Assembly (NCBI GenBank): GCA_009777735.1 | Contig: WRLF01000002.1 | Coordinates: forward strand, 124,001-188,000 | Direction of reading: 5' to 3' | Source of the DNA: Treponema sp. | GTDB taxonomy: Bacteria; Spirochaetota; Spirochaetia; Treponematales; Breznakiellaceae | DNA length: 64,000 nucleotides | Shown here: in pieces, positions 17,898 through 26,323 of the stretch | How the letters are laid out: every line of letters begins with the position of its first letter | Numbering within the stretch: position 1 is the first letter of the stretch | The notes under the pieces: generated by a model | The model's input: only the letters and a program-made list of their open reading frames with translations | What the model was told of the DNA's origin: nothing | The model's database searches: none | Translations under genes and position numbers: made by a program

Positions 17898-19661
17898 TTA
17901 ATTTAAATTCCAATTGTCAAAAATAAATTTTATTATCTTATCTCTTCGATCAATTATTTCATTTTCACCCCAAGTTTTTTTTGTTTCCAATACCTGTTTT
18001 ATTTTTTTATTTGAAAAGAAATCCTTATCAAATAAATCTATTTTATCTACAGGGTTATTATCTTTTTTAGCAGAATTGTCTCCCCAAACCATTAACCCAA
18101 GGTTTCCGATATTATTTAAGAAATCCCTTTTGAAATCATCCGAGTATTCAGTAAAATTTGGTGTCTGTGGCGTGATATGGTCAATTGTATTTTCTTTTCT
18201 TTTTGTTTCATATTTATTTTTGAAATCAATAGGGGTTAAAAGTCTTGCTCTTTCCACATCTCTTAAATAATTCTCATATTTCCATAGAACATATTTAATA
18301 TTACTAGAATAGTGATAACTATTTTTTAGAAAATAATTTTTACAACTTCCAGTAAAATCCCACCAGTCTTGAAAACCATGTTTTAAAATTATTTGAAGTG
18401 ATTCTTTCAATTTAACTATATCACCATTATAATTTTTAGCTATAGTTGGAAGACTATTTGTTCTATAATCAGCAGACCTGTATATCAGTCTAAATAGAAT
18501 GTTTTCGACAATCTTCATTACCTCAAATATTGTTTTTTCATCTTGCTTGTGAAAATGAAACAGCTTTATTAATAAAGGAATACTATTTTGAGTATCAAGC
18601 AACAACGAATCTGTAATTGAATTATTCTGCTCAGCAATTTTTTCTATTTTTTCAATTGTATGAAACGTTTCTTTCAATGTATAAACAAAACGCTTGATCC
18701 ATTCTTCTTTCTTTTCATTTTCTGTAATTACTTTAATTGCAGATTTAACATTGTCCAACGCATTTCCACTACCTGGTAAAAAAGCTACATTATGAAAACC
18801 TAATACTCTATCTTCGTCAAAAGATATTCTTTCTGATTGCCTGTATATATCGCAAAATTCCATCTCCATTTCTTTAATTACACTCACAGGATCATCAGAT
18901 ACTGCATATACTTTATGCATTAAAAATGCTTTTAATTTTTCTAGTGTTGTTAAATCCTTTCCTCGGTCATTTTGAAAAGCAAATATTTGTGTTGCCTGAA
19001 TTTTATCATCAACCTGGAATGTTGTAATAACCGCTTCTTCAACTATTTTTTTCCAAGTTAGAATTTCATGTATTTCTGCTTTTTCAAAAATATATTCAAA
19101 TGCTTTTTTTGCATTTGCAATTCTTTTCTGAGATTCAGTATCAAAGGCATTTCCAGCATCACAGTTTTGAAAAACTAAGTTTTTAAAAAACGGGTTGTCG
19201 TATTCAACTGTAGAAAATTTATAGTCTTTTCCCATTTGGATATAATCTTCACGAATACGCCATGTTTGAATTTCTTCACCATTCTCATCGAATAATTTTA
19301 TGTCAGAAAGGCTTGAATGCATTTTATCTTCTAAAGTATTCTCTCTACGTTTTTTTTCAAGATCCAATTTTCTTTTTTCAAGTTCCTGTATTAAACAACT
19401 AAAAAATATTACCACTGTTGTTAGTCTTTGCTGTCCATCAATGACCCAGTATTTATTTTTATCGTCCTTGTCTTTTTCAAAAAGGAAATGTCCTAAAAAA
19501 TATGGTTTTTTTGGATCTTGATCTTTTATATCAATGATAAATTGCTCAACTTGTTTTCTATCTTTATCACATTCCCATGAATAAGCTCTCTGATAAGCCG
19601 GAATTGAAAATTTTATGCCTTTTTCATGAAAAAGCTTTTCGACTGTCGTTTTTTCTTCCAT
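17898..19661 (-). CDS. DUF262/DUF1524 protein, GmrSD-like restriction enzyme
   Basis: This 587-residue protein has the DUF262 N-terminus with the ParB-like signature DGQQRLTT (75-82) preceded by IPAYQRAYSWE. It ends in a DUF1524 HNH-type domain (ENTIDHITPQ, then LNNIGNLGL, about 495-545). This fused layout is that of GmrSD-type (type IV) enzymes, in which the DUF262 part uses nucleotide energy and the HNH part cuts modified DNA; activity on modified phage DNA is inferred. GAGGT precedes ATG 19661. It is the last gene of the run started at operator D. It is strongly A+T-rich, unlike the housekeeping genes. Confidence 0.87.
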   Translation of the reverse strand: MEEKTTVEKLFHEKGIKFSIPAYQRAYSWECDKDRKQVEQFIIDIKDQDPKKPYFLGHFLFEKDKDDKNKYWVIDGQQRLTTVVIFFSCLIQELEKRKLDLEKKRRENTLEDKMHSSLSDIKLFDENGEEIQTWRIREDYIQMGKDYKFSTVEYDNPFFKNLVFQNCDAGNAFDTESQKRIANAKKAFEYIFEKAEIHEILTWKKIVEEAVITTFQVDDKIQATQIFAFQNDRGKDLTTLEKLKAFLMHKVYAVSDDPVSVIKEMEMEFCDIYRQSERISFDEDRVLGFHNVAFLPGSGNALDNVKSAIKVITENEKKEEWIKRFVYTLKETFHTIEKIEKIAEQNNSITDSLLLDTQNSIPLLIKLFHFHKQDEKTIFEVMKIVENILFRLIYRSADYRTNSLPTIAKNYNGDIVKLKESLQIILKHGFQDWWDFTGSCKNYFLKNSYHYSSNIKYVLWKYENYLRDVERARLLTPIDFKNKYETKRKENTIDHITPQTPNFTEYSDDFKRDFLNNIGNLGLMVWGDNSAKKDNNPVDKIDLFDKDFFSNKKIKQVLETKKTWGENEIIDRRDKIIKFIFDNWNLN

Positions 19662-19704
19662 AATTTAACCTCATTTAAAATATATATACATTTTCTATTT
19701 TTGT

Positions 19705-20352
19705 CTACAATTTTGCTCTGTTTTTGTCATTTTTTATACCGGTTCTCCTTCTCTTATAATAATTGATAATTAATTCCATTGATTCATCAAAATTTATTTC
19801 CGTGTCTCCGTTCTGATTCATAATAATTAAAATATCCGGTTTACCTATTTCAAGGACGTATTGAAAAGTATCAAATATTCTACTGCACTGTTTGATTTGT
19901 TTCCAATCTTCATATTGTGCTCCTCCGGCTTGTGCTGATGTTTCAAAACGTTCCATTGAGTTAATATTTCCCCAGATAAAAGACTCCGGCAAATCTGTAA
20001 TATTTAAATTCTTTTGATTTTTCTTTTTATAAATATTCGTTATAAATCGGATTATATAATCCCAATATTTTGTTTGTTGATTATTTACCATTTCCAAATA
20101 CTTGTTAAGATCTGTTACATAATCATACGCAAGTTCTGTTGAGATGGTATATCTTTCCATAAAATCCTGAAAAGAAAGCCATCCATTTGTTTCAAGTCCA
20201 AAAAACGCCATTTTTACCGGAGATTTTTCATAGTACTTCCCAACCCTAGGAATATTTATTGCAGGCATTCCTGTCGTATTAAATGCTCCGAGATTTTCAA
20301 TAAATTTGTCTATTAATGAACAATATTTTATTTTGAATTGATTATATATCAT
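19705..20352 (-). CDS. Unknown protein in DUF262 operon
   Basis: This 215-residue protein is not recognised with confidence. Motifs such as MAFFGLETNGW near residue 48, SFIWGNINS near 125 and PDILIIMNQNGD near 175 are arranged like the phosphate- and base-recognition loops of the uracil-DNA-glycosylase fold, but catalytic residues cannot be assigned. It starts at ATG 20352, 8 bases after the upstream gene, with an AGGTAG-like ribosome site, and is followed 43 bases later by the DUF262 enzyme. A nucleic-acid role next to the nuclease is a guess. Confidence 0.6.
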   Translation of the reverse strand: MIYNQFKIKYCSLIDKFIENLGAFNTTGMPAINIPRVGKYYEKSPVKMAFFGLETNGWLSFQDFMERYTISTELAYDYVTDLNKYLEMVNNQQTKYWDYIIRFITNIYKKKNQKNLNITDLPESFIWGNINSMERFETSAQAGGAQYEDWKQIKQCSRIFDTFQYVLEIGKPDILIIMNQNGDTEINFDESMELIINYYKRRRTGIKNDKNRAKL

Positions 20353-20360
20353 TATGTTTG

Positions 20361-21044
20361 CTACCTTTCATTATTAATATCAAAAAACAATAATCGTTGT
20401 TCAAGATAATCAATTTTCTCAGAAAAATCTACTAAAAATTTAAGGCATCCATAATGTACATTATGAATATTCAATGCTTCAATAAACATATTTAATTGAA
20501 AAAACATATGTTCATTTATACTACTTTCTCCAGTCGCGACGCTATGCCAATTACTTTTTTTATCATATTCAATTATTTTGTTTTCAAGCATATTTACATC
20601 ATCTATTAAATAATCATTGTAATTTATATTGACAATATTATCATTGTTTTCTTCATTTTTATTACACGTTATCATTATAATATTTTTTTTGTCTTTATTT
20701 TCATATTCAATATTATTTGGTGTAATAAATATATATTTATTAATTTTATTATTTTTTTTGTTTCCCCATCCAGCTATTATATCGTTAGCAACATCTATAA
20801 TTTTTAGATTTTGACTCCATATCATGTAAAGTGGGAATTCTAAATATTTATATTGTAATGTATCCTCGTTTATGATTTTTTCAAATATACTTGAAAATGG
20901 ATAATTTTGCTTTAATATTCTGATAATAAATATTTGGGGGATATGTAAATCATTTGCCACGATGTTTCCAAATATTTTTTTTATATCAATATTATATGGC
21001 GTATTTATTCTATCATAGTAGATAGACCAAGCATCATAATTCAT
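20361..21044 (-). CDS. Unknown protein, first gene of the DUF262 operon
   Basis: This 227-residue, Asn/Ile-rich protein has no motif I recognise. GGAGG lies 6 bases before ATG 21044, and the leader runs back to the operator D promoter with its -10 at 21079-21084. It is very A+T-rich. Cotranscription with the following two genes (gaps 8 and 43 bases) suggests a shared task with the GmrSD-like enzyme. Confidence 0.62.
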   Translation of the reverse strand: MNYDAWSIYYDRINTPYNIDIKKIFGNIVANDLHIPQIFIIRILKQNYPFSSIFEKIINEDTLQYKYLEFPLYMIWSQNLKIIDVANDIIAGWGNKKNNKINKYIFITPNNIEYENKDKKNIIMITCNKNEENNDNIVNINYNDYLIDDVNMLENKIIEYDKKSNWHSVATGESSINEHMFFQLNMFIEALNIHNVHYGCLKFLVDFSEKIDYLEQRLLFFDINNER

Positions 21045-21078
21045 TATTTCCTCCAGCGTTTTCTGTTCTCATGCTCAA

Positions 21079-21115
21079 AGTATAGCATTGTTGGTCTATC
21101 AGGAGTTGATAGAGC
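21079..21115 (-). promoter_or_regulatory. Operator-promoter D of the local regulon (unknown-unknown-DUF262)
   Basis: Operator at 21093-21115, proximal half TGATAGACC on the minus strand, 8 bases, then TATACT (21079-21084). The gap sequence AACAATGC closely matches AACTGTGC at operator A. Confidence 0.75.
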
Positions 21116-21360
21116 GGAATCTTTTTCCCAAAATTTCACACAAAGGCACTAAGGACACGGAGGGCACCAAATAAAGAAGTGAAATAGAGAGGCGGGAGCC
21201 TTCAGGGTATTGTTATAAAATTTTCGCTAACCCCCTGCGAGGGTCTTGACAAAATATGGTTTTTCTGCTTATATATTGAAAATTGCTCAAAAATCAATAA
21301 AATATGGTATTATATTAATAGTTCAATAATATATACAGTATTTATGAGAGGTAAAAAATT
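21116..21360. other. Divergent intergenic region with degenerate repeat and plus-strand promoter
   Basis: Bases 21135-21170 carry a degenerate G-rich repeat (GGACACGGAGGGCACC), also visible inverted near 5310-5332 and degenerate near 4425-4450. TTGACA at 21248-21253 and TATATA at 21272-21277 (spacer 18) are a plausible promoter for the plus-strand gene at 21361. Confidence 0.45.
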
Positions 21361-22515
21361 ATGAATAAAGATATTTTTCTTCGCAAAGCTATAGGTATTA
21401 TTATTTTATTGGTTTTACTATTTTTTGTATCACCAATCATTTTTAGAGTATATCAAATCGAAATACTACCATTACAAATATTTGGAGCTCTAATAGGTGT
21501 GTTTATTACATCAATAATTACATGGGTTCTGTTATATGGACAAACTAAAGCATCAGAAAAACGTGAAAAAAACGTGAAAATATTTGAAAAAAAACAAGAA
21601 GTATATCATGATTTTTTATTAAATCTAAATAAAATTATTCAAGATGGAGAAATAACAATTTCTGTACAAAACGAAGATTCTAAAGAAAATGTAGATGAAT
21701 TTAAGGACTTGCTTTTTCAAATGGGGTATATCCAAATGCATACCAGCGAAAAGAACAAAAAAAAGATATTTGAAACAGTTTTTAACATAATTAAAGAAAT
21801 GAATAGATTTAATTCGCTTGGAAATAGTAAGCAAAATGACATTCCTAATTTTTATGCTAATCTTGCAGAATATATATTTGATATAGTATCAGTATTTAAA
21901 AACGATTTATATGATGAGGAAAAAACAAGAATAAAAAAAGAGGAAAAAAATAACTTCCTAACCAAAGAAGATATTAAAGACAATCTTGATAAATGTAATT
22001 TATTTATACAAAATGTGAACTTTGATCGTTACGAATTACAGAAATACTTTTGGGATGAATTGCAAAATCAATTGTTGAAATTAAATAAAGATTATATAAA
22101 TGAAGTGAAAGACTTCACATTAGATATACAAAAATATTACAATAAAAAGCCTCGGCATATGCATTATGGAATTAATTTTCCTGTTTATACAATGCAGGAT
22201 CAAGAAAAGGTATATTTTCATTTAAATATCGAAAATGATTACTATTATGGATTCACTGACAAAGAAAATTTAAATTCAAATCCAAAAATCCCTCAAATTT
22301 GCAAACAAGTTGATAAAGGATTTGAAAAAAATAAATGGTGGTATGGGTGGAAACATTCAGATTGTTACAATTTAGATTTTTGGAATTTAAATTCGGAATC
22401 ATTTAATCGTTTAAAACATCCAAATTATAGCGAAAAACTAATAAAGGAAATTGCTGAAGAAATTGACAGTCATATTAAGAAATTTAAAGAAATAGCAGCT
22501 AAAAACTCAATTTGA
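21361..22515 (+). CDS. Two-TM membrane protein with large cytoplasmic domain
   Basis: This 384-residue protein has two N-terminal membrane helices (about 10-30 and 38-58), a charged coiled segment (KASEKREKNVKIFEKKQE) and a large soluble part. The last 110 residues contain YYYGF, NKWWYGWKH and DFWNL, a pattern like the C-terminal domain of the nuclease at 12116-13255 (YYGCC, KPWPLY, DFYLDLY). It is the only long plus-strand gene amid the minus-strand island genes and has GAGAGG before its ATG. It may be a membrane-anchored sensor or effector using the same recognition domain; the function is not known. Confidence 0.68.
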   Translation: MNKDIFLRKAIGIIILLVLLFFVSPIIFRVYQIEILPLQIFGALIGVFITSIITWVLLYGQTKASEKREKNVKIFEKKQEVYHDFLLNLNKIIQDGEITISVQNEDSKENVDEFKDLLFQMGYIQMHTSEKNKKKIFETVFNIIKEMNRFNSLGNSKQNDIPNFYANLAEYIFDIVSVFKNDLYDEEKTRIKKEEKNNFLTKEDIKDNLDKCNLFIQNVNFDRYELQKYFWDELQNQLLKLNKDYINEVKDFTLDIQKYYNKKPRHMHYGINFPVYTMQDQEKVYFHLNIENDYYYGFTDKENLNSNPKIPQICKQVDKGFEKNKWWYGWKHSDCYNLDFWNLNSESFNRLKHPNYSEKLIKEIAEEIDSHIKKFKEIAAKNSI

Positions 22516-22562
22516 TAGAATTTTGTTTTTTCAATGATTTGAAAATGAATTTCACTCATCGG

Positions 22563-23618
22563 TCAATTATTTAAAACATTCTTCATGAAGACATTGCGAA
22601 TAATATCAATTACTTGATCTTTCAGTAATTCAATATTATCATTTTCCAAAAAATATTTTTTATTCAAAGGAAAATATAGCCAGTCATCATCATCAAAATA
22701 GTCGTTATAACCATCTTGAATGATCAATTCTTTTTTTAAGTATTTTTTTTCAAATGCTATAGAAAAAATATAATCATCAGGTTTTTTATTTATATCACGA
22801 ATATCTGGTACATTATAGTTGATTAAATTTAGCGATAAGCCAATAAAAATACATGGTTTGGCATTATAAGCAAAAAATTTTCCAATTATATCTACCGTAT
22901 CTACACATTTGTATTCATCTGAAGGAGTGAGAATACATTCTTTTATTGTTATAAGATCATTTTGAATACCTTTTACAAGCGAAAATACTTTGTCGCAAAG
23001 TTTCAAAGATTCCAATACATCTTTTGGATTATACAGCATAGCAACCTCATAAGGAGTTAAATTAATTCCCTCATCATACAATGAAGTTTTACCAGTAATA
23101 ATTTTAATCAAATAGTCAAGACTCTCTTTTATTATAGGGGATTCTTTTTGAATTTCTAAATCAAGCAAATATTTTAGAAAATCTTCCCATAAAATTAATT
23201 TTACCAGTCCATTATGTTGCTCTACTAGCTTTTGCAATTCATCTATATGAGAATAATTTTCTGGAACAATAAAAATGAAACCAATATTTCTTTTTATTTT
23301 TGTATATTTATTTACAGAATCTATGTAAAATGTTTTTTGACTTTCCTGCAATAAAGTACCAGTTCTTATTTTATTTTCTATTATGTAAAAACAATTTACA
23401 TTTTCAATAACTATATCAGGTATACCTGCATCAGGAAAATACTTTTGAGTTGTAATGTTTTCTAATTTAATTTCTTCGATAACTTCTTCTGGTATATTGA
23501 AATATTTTAGACAAATATTTCTGATATACTTTGATCTGAAAAGATTACACAATAGTTCTGTCGCCGTATTTTCATTTTTTCGAGTTAACCTATAAAATAT
23601 ATTGTCGTTTCTTGTCAT
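22563..23618 (-). CDS. PD-(D/E)XK nuclease family protein
   Basis: This 351-residue protein has an N-terminal RKNENTATELLCNLF segment (Glu16/Glu21) and a core of Asp68 (GIPDIVIE) and Glu81-x-Lys83 (FYIIENKI), as in the PDDEXK_4-like nucleases. The C-terminal third contains IFIGLSLN and DDWLYFPL, again resembling the accessory domain of the neighbouring nuclease. No Shine-Dalgarno site precedes ATG 23618, only an A+T-rich run. No regulon operator is near it. It is probably a DNase of the island; the target is unknown. Confidence 0.75.
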   Translation of the reverse strand: MTRNDNIFYRLTRKNENTATELLCNLFRSKYIRNICLKYFNIPEEVIEEIKLENITTQKYFPDAGIPDIVIENVNCFYIIENKIRTGTLLQESQKTFYIDSVNKYTKIKRNIGFIFIVPENYSHIDELQKLVEQHNGLVKLILWEDFLKYLLDLEIQKESPIIKESLDYLIKIITGKTSLYDEGINLTPYEVAMLYNPKDVLESLKLCDKVFSLVKGIQNDLITIKECILTPSDEYKCVDTVDIIGKFFAYNAKPCIFIGLSLNLINYNVPDIRDINKKPDDYIFSIAFEKKYLKKELIIQDGYNDYFDDDDWLYFPLNKKYFLENDNIELLKDQVIDIIRNVFMKNVLNN

Positions 23619-23682
23619 AACATATATTAAATTAAAAAAATTTTCATGTCAAGTACTCGCATCCGTATTTCCCCCAACATAC

Positions 23683-23700
23683 CCCCGGATAATCCCGGGG
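23683..23700 (-). terminator. G+C-rich hairpin after the Cys-rich gene
   Basis: CCCCGG and CCGGGG pair around a 6-base loop, 9 bases after the stop of the Cys-rich gene. No T-run follows on the minus strand, so termination is uncertain. Confidence 0.4.
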
Positions 23701-23709
23701 ATATGATAA

Positions 23710-23964
23710 TTAACCAGGTATTGGCGAGTAACAATTGCTAGGAGCAGATTGATAAGCAGCACTAGGGTGCCGACCGCCGCCACACTTATTACTTGGGCCT
23801 TCAAAAAGGCGGCAACTACCGCATACATTGCTGTCAAAAAGACTTGCAGGGCCTTTAAAACAATTGATCGGAGCAGATTGATAAGCAGCACCAGGGTGTC
23901 GACCGCCTGCACACTTTTGACTAGGGCCTACAAATAATTGACACTGTCCGCATGTATTAGCCAT
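23710..23964 (-). CDS. Small duplicated Cys-rich protein
   Basis: This 84-residue protein consists of two similar units with CGxCxLFxGPSxKC, GGRHP and AAYQSAPxNC. Each unit keeps four Cys (C-x2-C-x9-C-x16-C) and one His, so each probably binds one metal ion, like small zinc ribbons. AAAGGAGG 6 bases before ATG 23964 supports a real gene. The two units are also very similar as DNA, showing a recent duplication. A 25-codon frame upstream (24004-24081) carries a third partial copy of the motif. No homologous family comes to mind; the function is unknown. Confidence 0.7.
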   Translation of the reverse strand: MANTCGQCQLFVGPSQKCAGGRHPGAAYQSAPINCFKGPASLFDSNVCGSCRLFEGPSNKCGGGRHPSAAYQSAPSNCYSPIPG

Positions 23965-24003
23965 TATTGGCCTCCTTTGCGCTTACAGTCCGCACGACTT
24001 TTG

Positions 24004-24081
24004 CTATTCATTGCCCAACGGACAATATGACCGGAAACTCCGGCATTTTCCACAATCAATTTTATCCGCCTGATCTATCAT
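24004..24081 (-). CDS. Tiny Cys-rich peptide or partial copy of the downstream motif
   Basis: A 25-codon frame reads CGKCRSFRSYC near its centre, matching the CGxCxLF motif of the protein encoded 40 bases downstream. It has no clear ribosome site. It may be a degenerate extra unit of the same gene or a short leader peptide. Confidence 0.3.
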   Translation of the reverse strand: MIDQADKIDCGKCRSFRSYCPLGNE

Positions 24082-24227
24082 ACAATGATCGTTCACTCAT
24101 GAATTCCAGTTTAAATGTCTGCAAATACAGCCGAATGTTTGTATTATATTTCATTTGCATACATTATGTCAAGGCAAATTCTTCAATAATCATTCAAATG
24201 CACACTTTTATGGCATAAAATGACTGA

Positions 24228-24566
24228 ATGAATGGGGAGTTTTTCTGGAAAATGGTCAAAAATGAGGTGGATAGGCAAAATACCAGTTTTGAGTGGCTAT
24301 ACCAGAAAACAAATATATCTAAAGGAACATTTTCTTCATGGAAAAACAGAAATATCATTCCCAGAGCGGGCGAGGCGTTCCGTATCGCGCAAGTACTTAA
24401 TGTATCGGTTGAATATCTGTTGACCGGTGCCGACCGGGACAATTCCCCGTCAAACCTTGCTGCCCAGGAAATAACCGGAATGATTCCATTTTTTGACGAC
24501 AATGATTTGCAAACACTTCTCGCCACAGTACGGTCAATGGCTGCACGGTATAATCGCAAAAAATAG
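24228..24566 (+). CDS. XRE-family helix-turn-helix regulator
   Basis: This 112-residue protein has a Cro/CI-type helix-turn-helix (about 18-68): FEWLYQKTNISKGTFSSWKNR with IPRAGEAFRIAQVLNVSVEYLLTG in the following helices. The C-terminal 45 residues are short and helical (FFDDNDLQTLLATVRSM). It stands alone on the plus strand, upstream of the GxxExxY repeat cassette. No good ribosome site precedes ATG 24228; an inner ATG at 24252 would cut the first helix. The operator is unknown; it may control the divergent Cys-rich gene. Confidence 0.82.
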   Translation: MNGEFFWKMVKNEVDRQNTSFEWLYQKTNISKGTFSSWKNRNIIPRAGEAFRIAQVLNVSVEYLLTGADRDNSPSNLAAQEITGMIPFFDDNDLQTLLATVRSMAARYNRKK

Positions 24567-24584
24567 GTTTTCGATATTTCAAGA

Positions 24585-24717
24585 GGGACACAGATTTCCA
24601 CTGATTATACTGATTAGCACTGATTAAGAAAGTTAAAAATATGGAAGATAACAAATAATAATATTCTGTGTAAATCTGTAAAATCTGTGCTAATCTGTGT
24701 TCCATGGCATCCATTCC
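24585..24717. repeat. Short empty copy of the GxxExxY-flanking inverted repeat element
   Basis: The left arm (GGGACACAGATTTCCACTGA and further ACTGATTAGCACTGATT units) and the right arm (TCTGTGTAAATCTG..., TGTGCTAATCTGTGTT, CATCCATTC) are inverted copies built of about 11-base ACACAGATT-like units. Only about 30 bases lie between them. The same two arms bracket the coding cassette that follows, so this is a non-coding derivative or solo copy. Confidence 0.65.
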
Positions 24718-24748
24718 AATGGGACACAGATTTCCACTGATTGAACTG

Positions 24749-24789
24749 GATCCTCAACCGAGCCGCAAAGCGGCGAAGGTTCCCCTCCT
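24749..24789. repeat. 41-base palindromic insertion nested in the cassette left arm
   Basis: Compared with the empty copy, the left arm is interrupted after ACTG by about 41 bases with the hairpin GCCGC-AAA-GCGGC flanked by AACC and GGTT. Both sides continue as in the empty copy, so this is a clean nested insertion. Confidence 0.55.
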
Positions 24790-24881
24790 GATTAGCACTG
24801 ATTAAGAATAAAGGGTTTGAGTAATATTTGCTATTGCCGGATTGCTCGTAAGTATTTTATTATCAGATTGAGGCATAACTA

Positions 24882-25253
24882 ATGGACTATTTGTATGAAG
24901 AAGAAACATATTCCATAATTGGAGCGGCTATGACGGTTCATCAAGAACTGGGATACGGGTTTCTTGAGGCTGTATATCAGGAAGCATTGGAAAAGGAATT
25001 TCAATTGAAAAACATACCATACAAACGTGAAATTCCTTTAAAAGTATACTATAAGAATGAGCCACTGGATAAGTGTTACATTGCAGATTTTATTTGTTAT
25101 GATAAAATTATTGTTGAAATCAAAGCACTATCACAGATAATTCCTGAACATCAAGGGCAAGTAGTTAATTATCTATCAGCAACCAAATTAAAGCTTGGCC
25201 TCATTATTAATTTTGGGAACAAAAGTTTGGAGTATAAAAGAGTAATAAAATAA
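24882..25253 (+). CDS. GxxExxY protein (PDDEXK_3 family)
   Basis: This 123-residue protein shows the family name motif G26-F-L-E29-A-V-Y32 and the core Asp69 (IADFICYD), Glu79-x-Lys81 (IIVEIKAL), as in PDDEXK_3 proteins. GxxExxY proteins are widespread, small and poorly understood, and are often found beside repeats and in variable regions. Here the gene sits exactly between inverted repeat arms that also occur next door without a gene. The start at ATG 24882 has no strong ribosome site. Nuclease activity is inferred from the fold only. Confidence 0.85.
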   Translation: MDYLYEEETYSIIGAAMTVHQELGYGFLEAVYQEALEKEFQLKNIPYKREIPLKVYYKNEPLDKCYIADFICYDKIIVEIKALSQIIPEHQGQVVNYLSATKLKLGLIINFGNKSLEYKRVIK

Positions 25254-25310
25254 TCTGTGTAAATCCGTAAAATCTGTGATAATCTGTGTTTCATGCCATC
25301 CATTCTTCTG

Positions 25311-26318
25311 CTAACTCGCTGTTTTTTGCATTTCTGCAATATTATAACGCCAAGTTGTTACCAGCAATTCCGGCTCCAGCGGGCGGGCAGTGCAGCCGCG
25401 GGACAATACCCACTCAATTACTTTCAGAAATTGGGTGCTGGTAAAAGTAAGCATAATTCCGTCATCGGCTTTACTGATTTTTTGATCATCAGCCCATTTG
25501 CGATCTTTTACCCACGCAATGGAATAATCGTAAAAAGCAATTTTAAACTTGTATCTTTTCTGTCCGGCAAAAATGCCAAAATAGCTTCCCGCGTTAATGG
25601 CACGGTAATCAAAATCTTTGGGCAGGGAAAAATGATCTGTGGTTACAACGATATTCTTCATGCGGCAGAGTGAAAAAATACGTGTTTCCTTTCGTTCTTC
25701 GGCATATCCGTACAAATACCAAATGCCGGTATCAAACAACAATTGATACGGTTTAACACGCCGGCTCTGGTACTTTTCATCATAGCTTCCCATATACTCA
25801 AAAACAAGAATACGGTTTTCCTTGAGGGCTGTTGTGACAGGCTCCCACACATCATTTACAACGGAAGCTGAAGGAACCTGCGGTACCACAATGCGATTTT
25901 CAAACCATGACGAATTGCCTTCGGCTGCCAGCGGTGCTGTGATGCAGTTCAAAAGGTTGTTAGCCGCCTCGTAAACAGGCGTGTTGCGATACAGCGAAAG
26001 AATATTTTTTGCCATGCCCAGAGCCAGCAGTTCATCAGCTCCGGCAAAACCCATTGGAATACGGTAATTTTTTTCAGAGTAATAATACCCACGGTTGAGG
26101 GCATCGTATTCAATGGGGGCGTACAGTCTGTCCCTCATGAAGGCAATATCCCGGCTTATGGTCGGAACGCTCACCTCTCCCCATTTATCAAGCAGATATT
26201 CCGCCAAATACCTTGAGTTTGGATATATTCCCGAGGCTATCTGCTGGTCGATGTAAAACAACCTTGTTAGTGCTGATTTTGGCGGCGATGGTACGGTTGA
26301 TTTTTTATCTTTTTTCAT
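25311..26318 (-). CDS. WYL-domain transcriptional regulator (WYL2)
   Basis: A close paralogue of WYL1 with the same winged-helix N-terminus (LFYIDQQIASGIYPN, SVPTISRDIAFMRD in about residues 20-65), WYL core (IWYLYGYAEERKETRIF) and C-terminal domain. I prefer ATG 26318, which aligns with the WYL1 start, over TTG 26327, which would overlap the stop of the Sel1 gene as TTGA. It is the second gene behind operator E, so both WYL proteins lie in units carrying the shared operator. They may form homodimers or a heterodimer like PafB-PafC; this is inference. The 3' end touches the right arm of the GxxExxY cassette. Confidence 0.9.
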   Translation of the reverse strand: MKKDKKSTVPSPPKSALTRLFYIDQQIASGIYPNSRYLAEYLLDKWGEVSVPTISRDIAFMRDRLYAPIEYDALNRGYYYSEKNYRIPMGFAGADELLALGMAKNILSLYRNTPVYEAANNLLNCITAPLAAEGNSSWFENRIVVPQVPSASVVNDVWEPVTTALKENRILVFEYMGSYDEKYQSRRVKPYQLLFDTGIWYLYGYAEERKETRIFSLCRMKNIVVTTDHFSLPKDFDYRAINAGSYFGIFAGQKRYKFKIAFYDYSIAWVKDRKWADDQKISKADDGIMLTFTSTQFLKVIEWVLSRGCTARPLEPELLVTTWRYNIAEMQKTAS

Positions 26319-26323
26319 GTTTT

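Larger units (their letters stand above)
24721..25305 (+). mobile_element. GxxExxY gene cassette bracketed by inverted repeats
   Basis: The left arm (24721-24810) and right arm (about 25253-25305) match those of the empty copy at 24585-24717, including the shared terminal sequence CATCCATTC. Between them lies the GxxExxY gene. No transposase is present, so if mobile it needs help from elsewhere or moves by recombination between repeats. Confidence 0.55.

Noticed and set aside
23967-24218. 83-codon plus-strand ORF opposite the Cys-rich genes
   Set aside because: No ribosome site or motif; the opposite strand has a better-supported small gene and its control region.
24585-25305. Insertion sequence with transposase
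   Set aside because: Inverted arms are present but the enclosed protein is GxxExxY, not a transposase, and no target duplication is evident.
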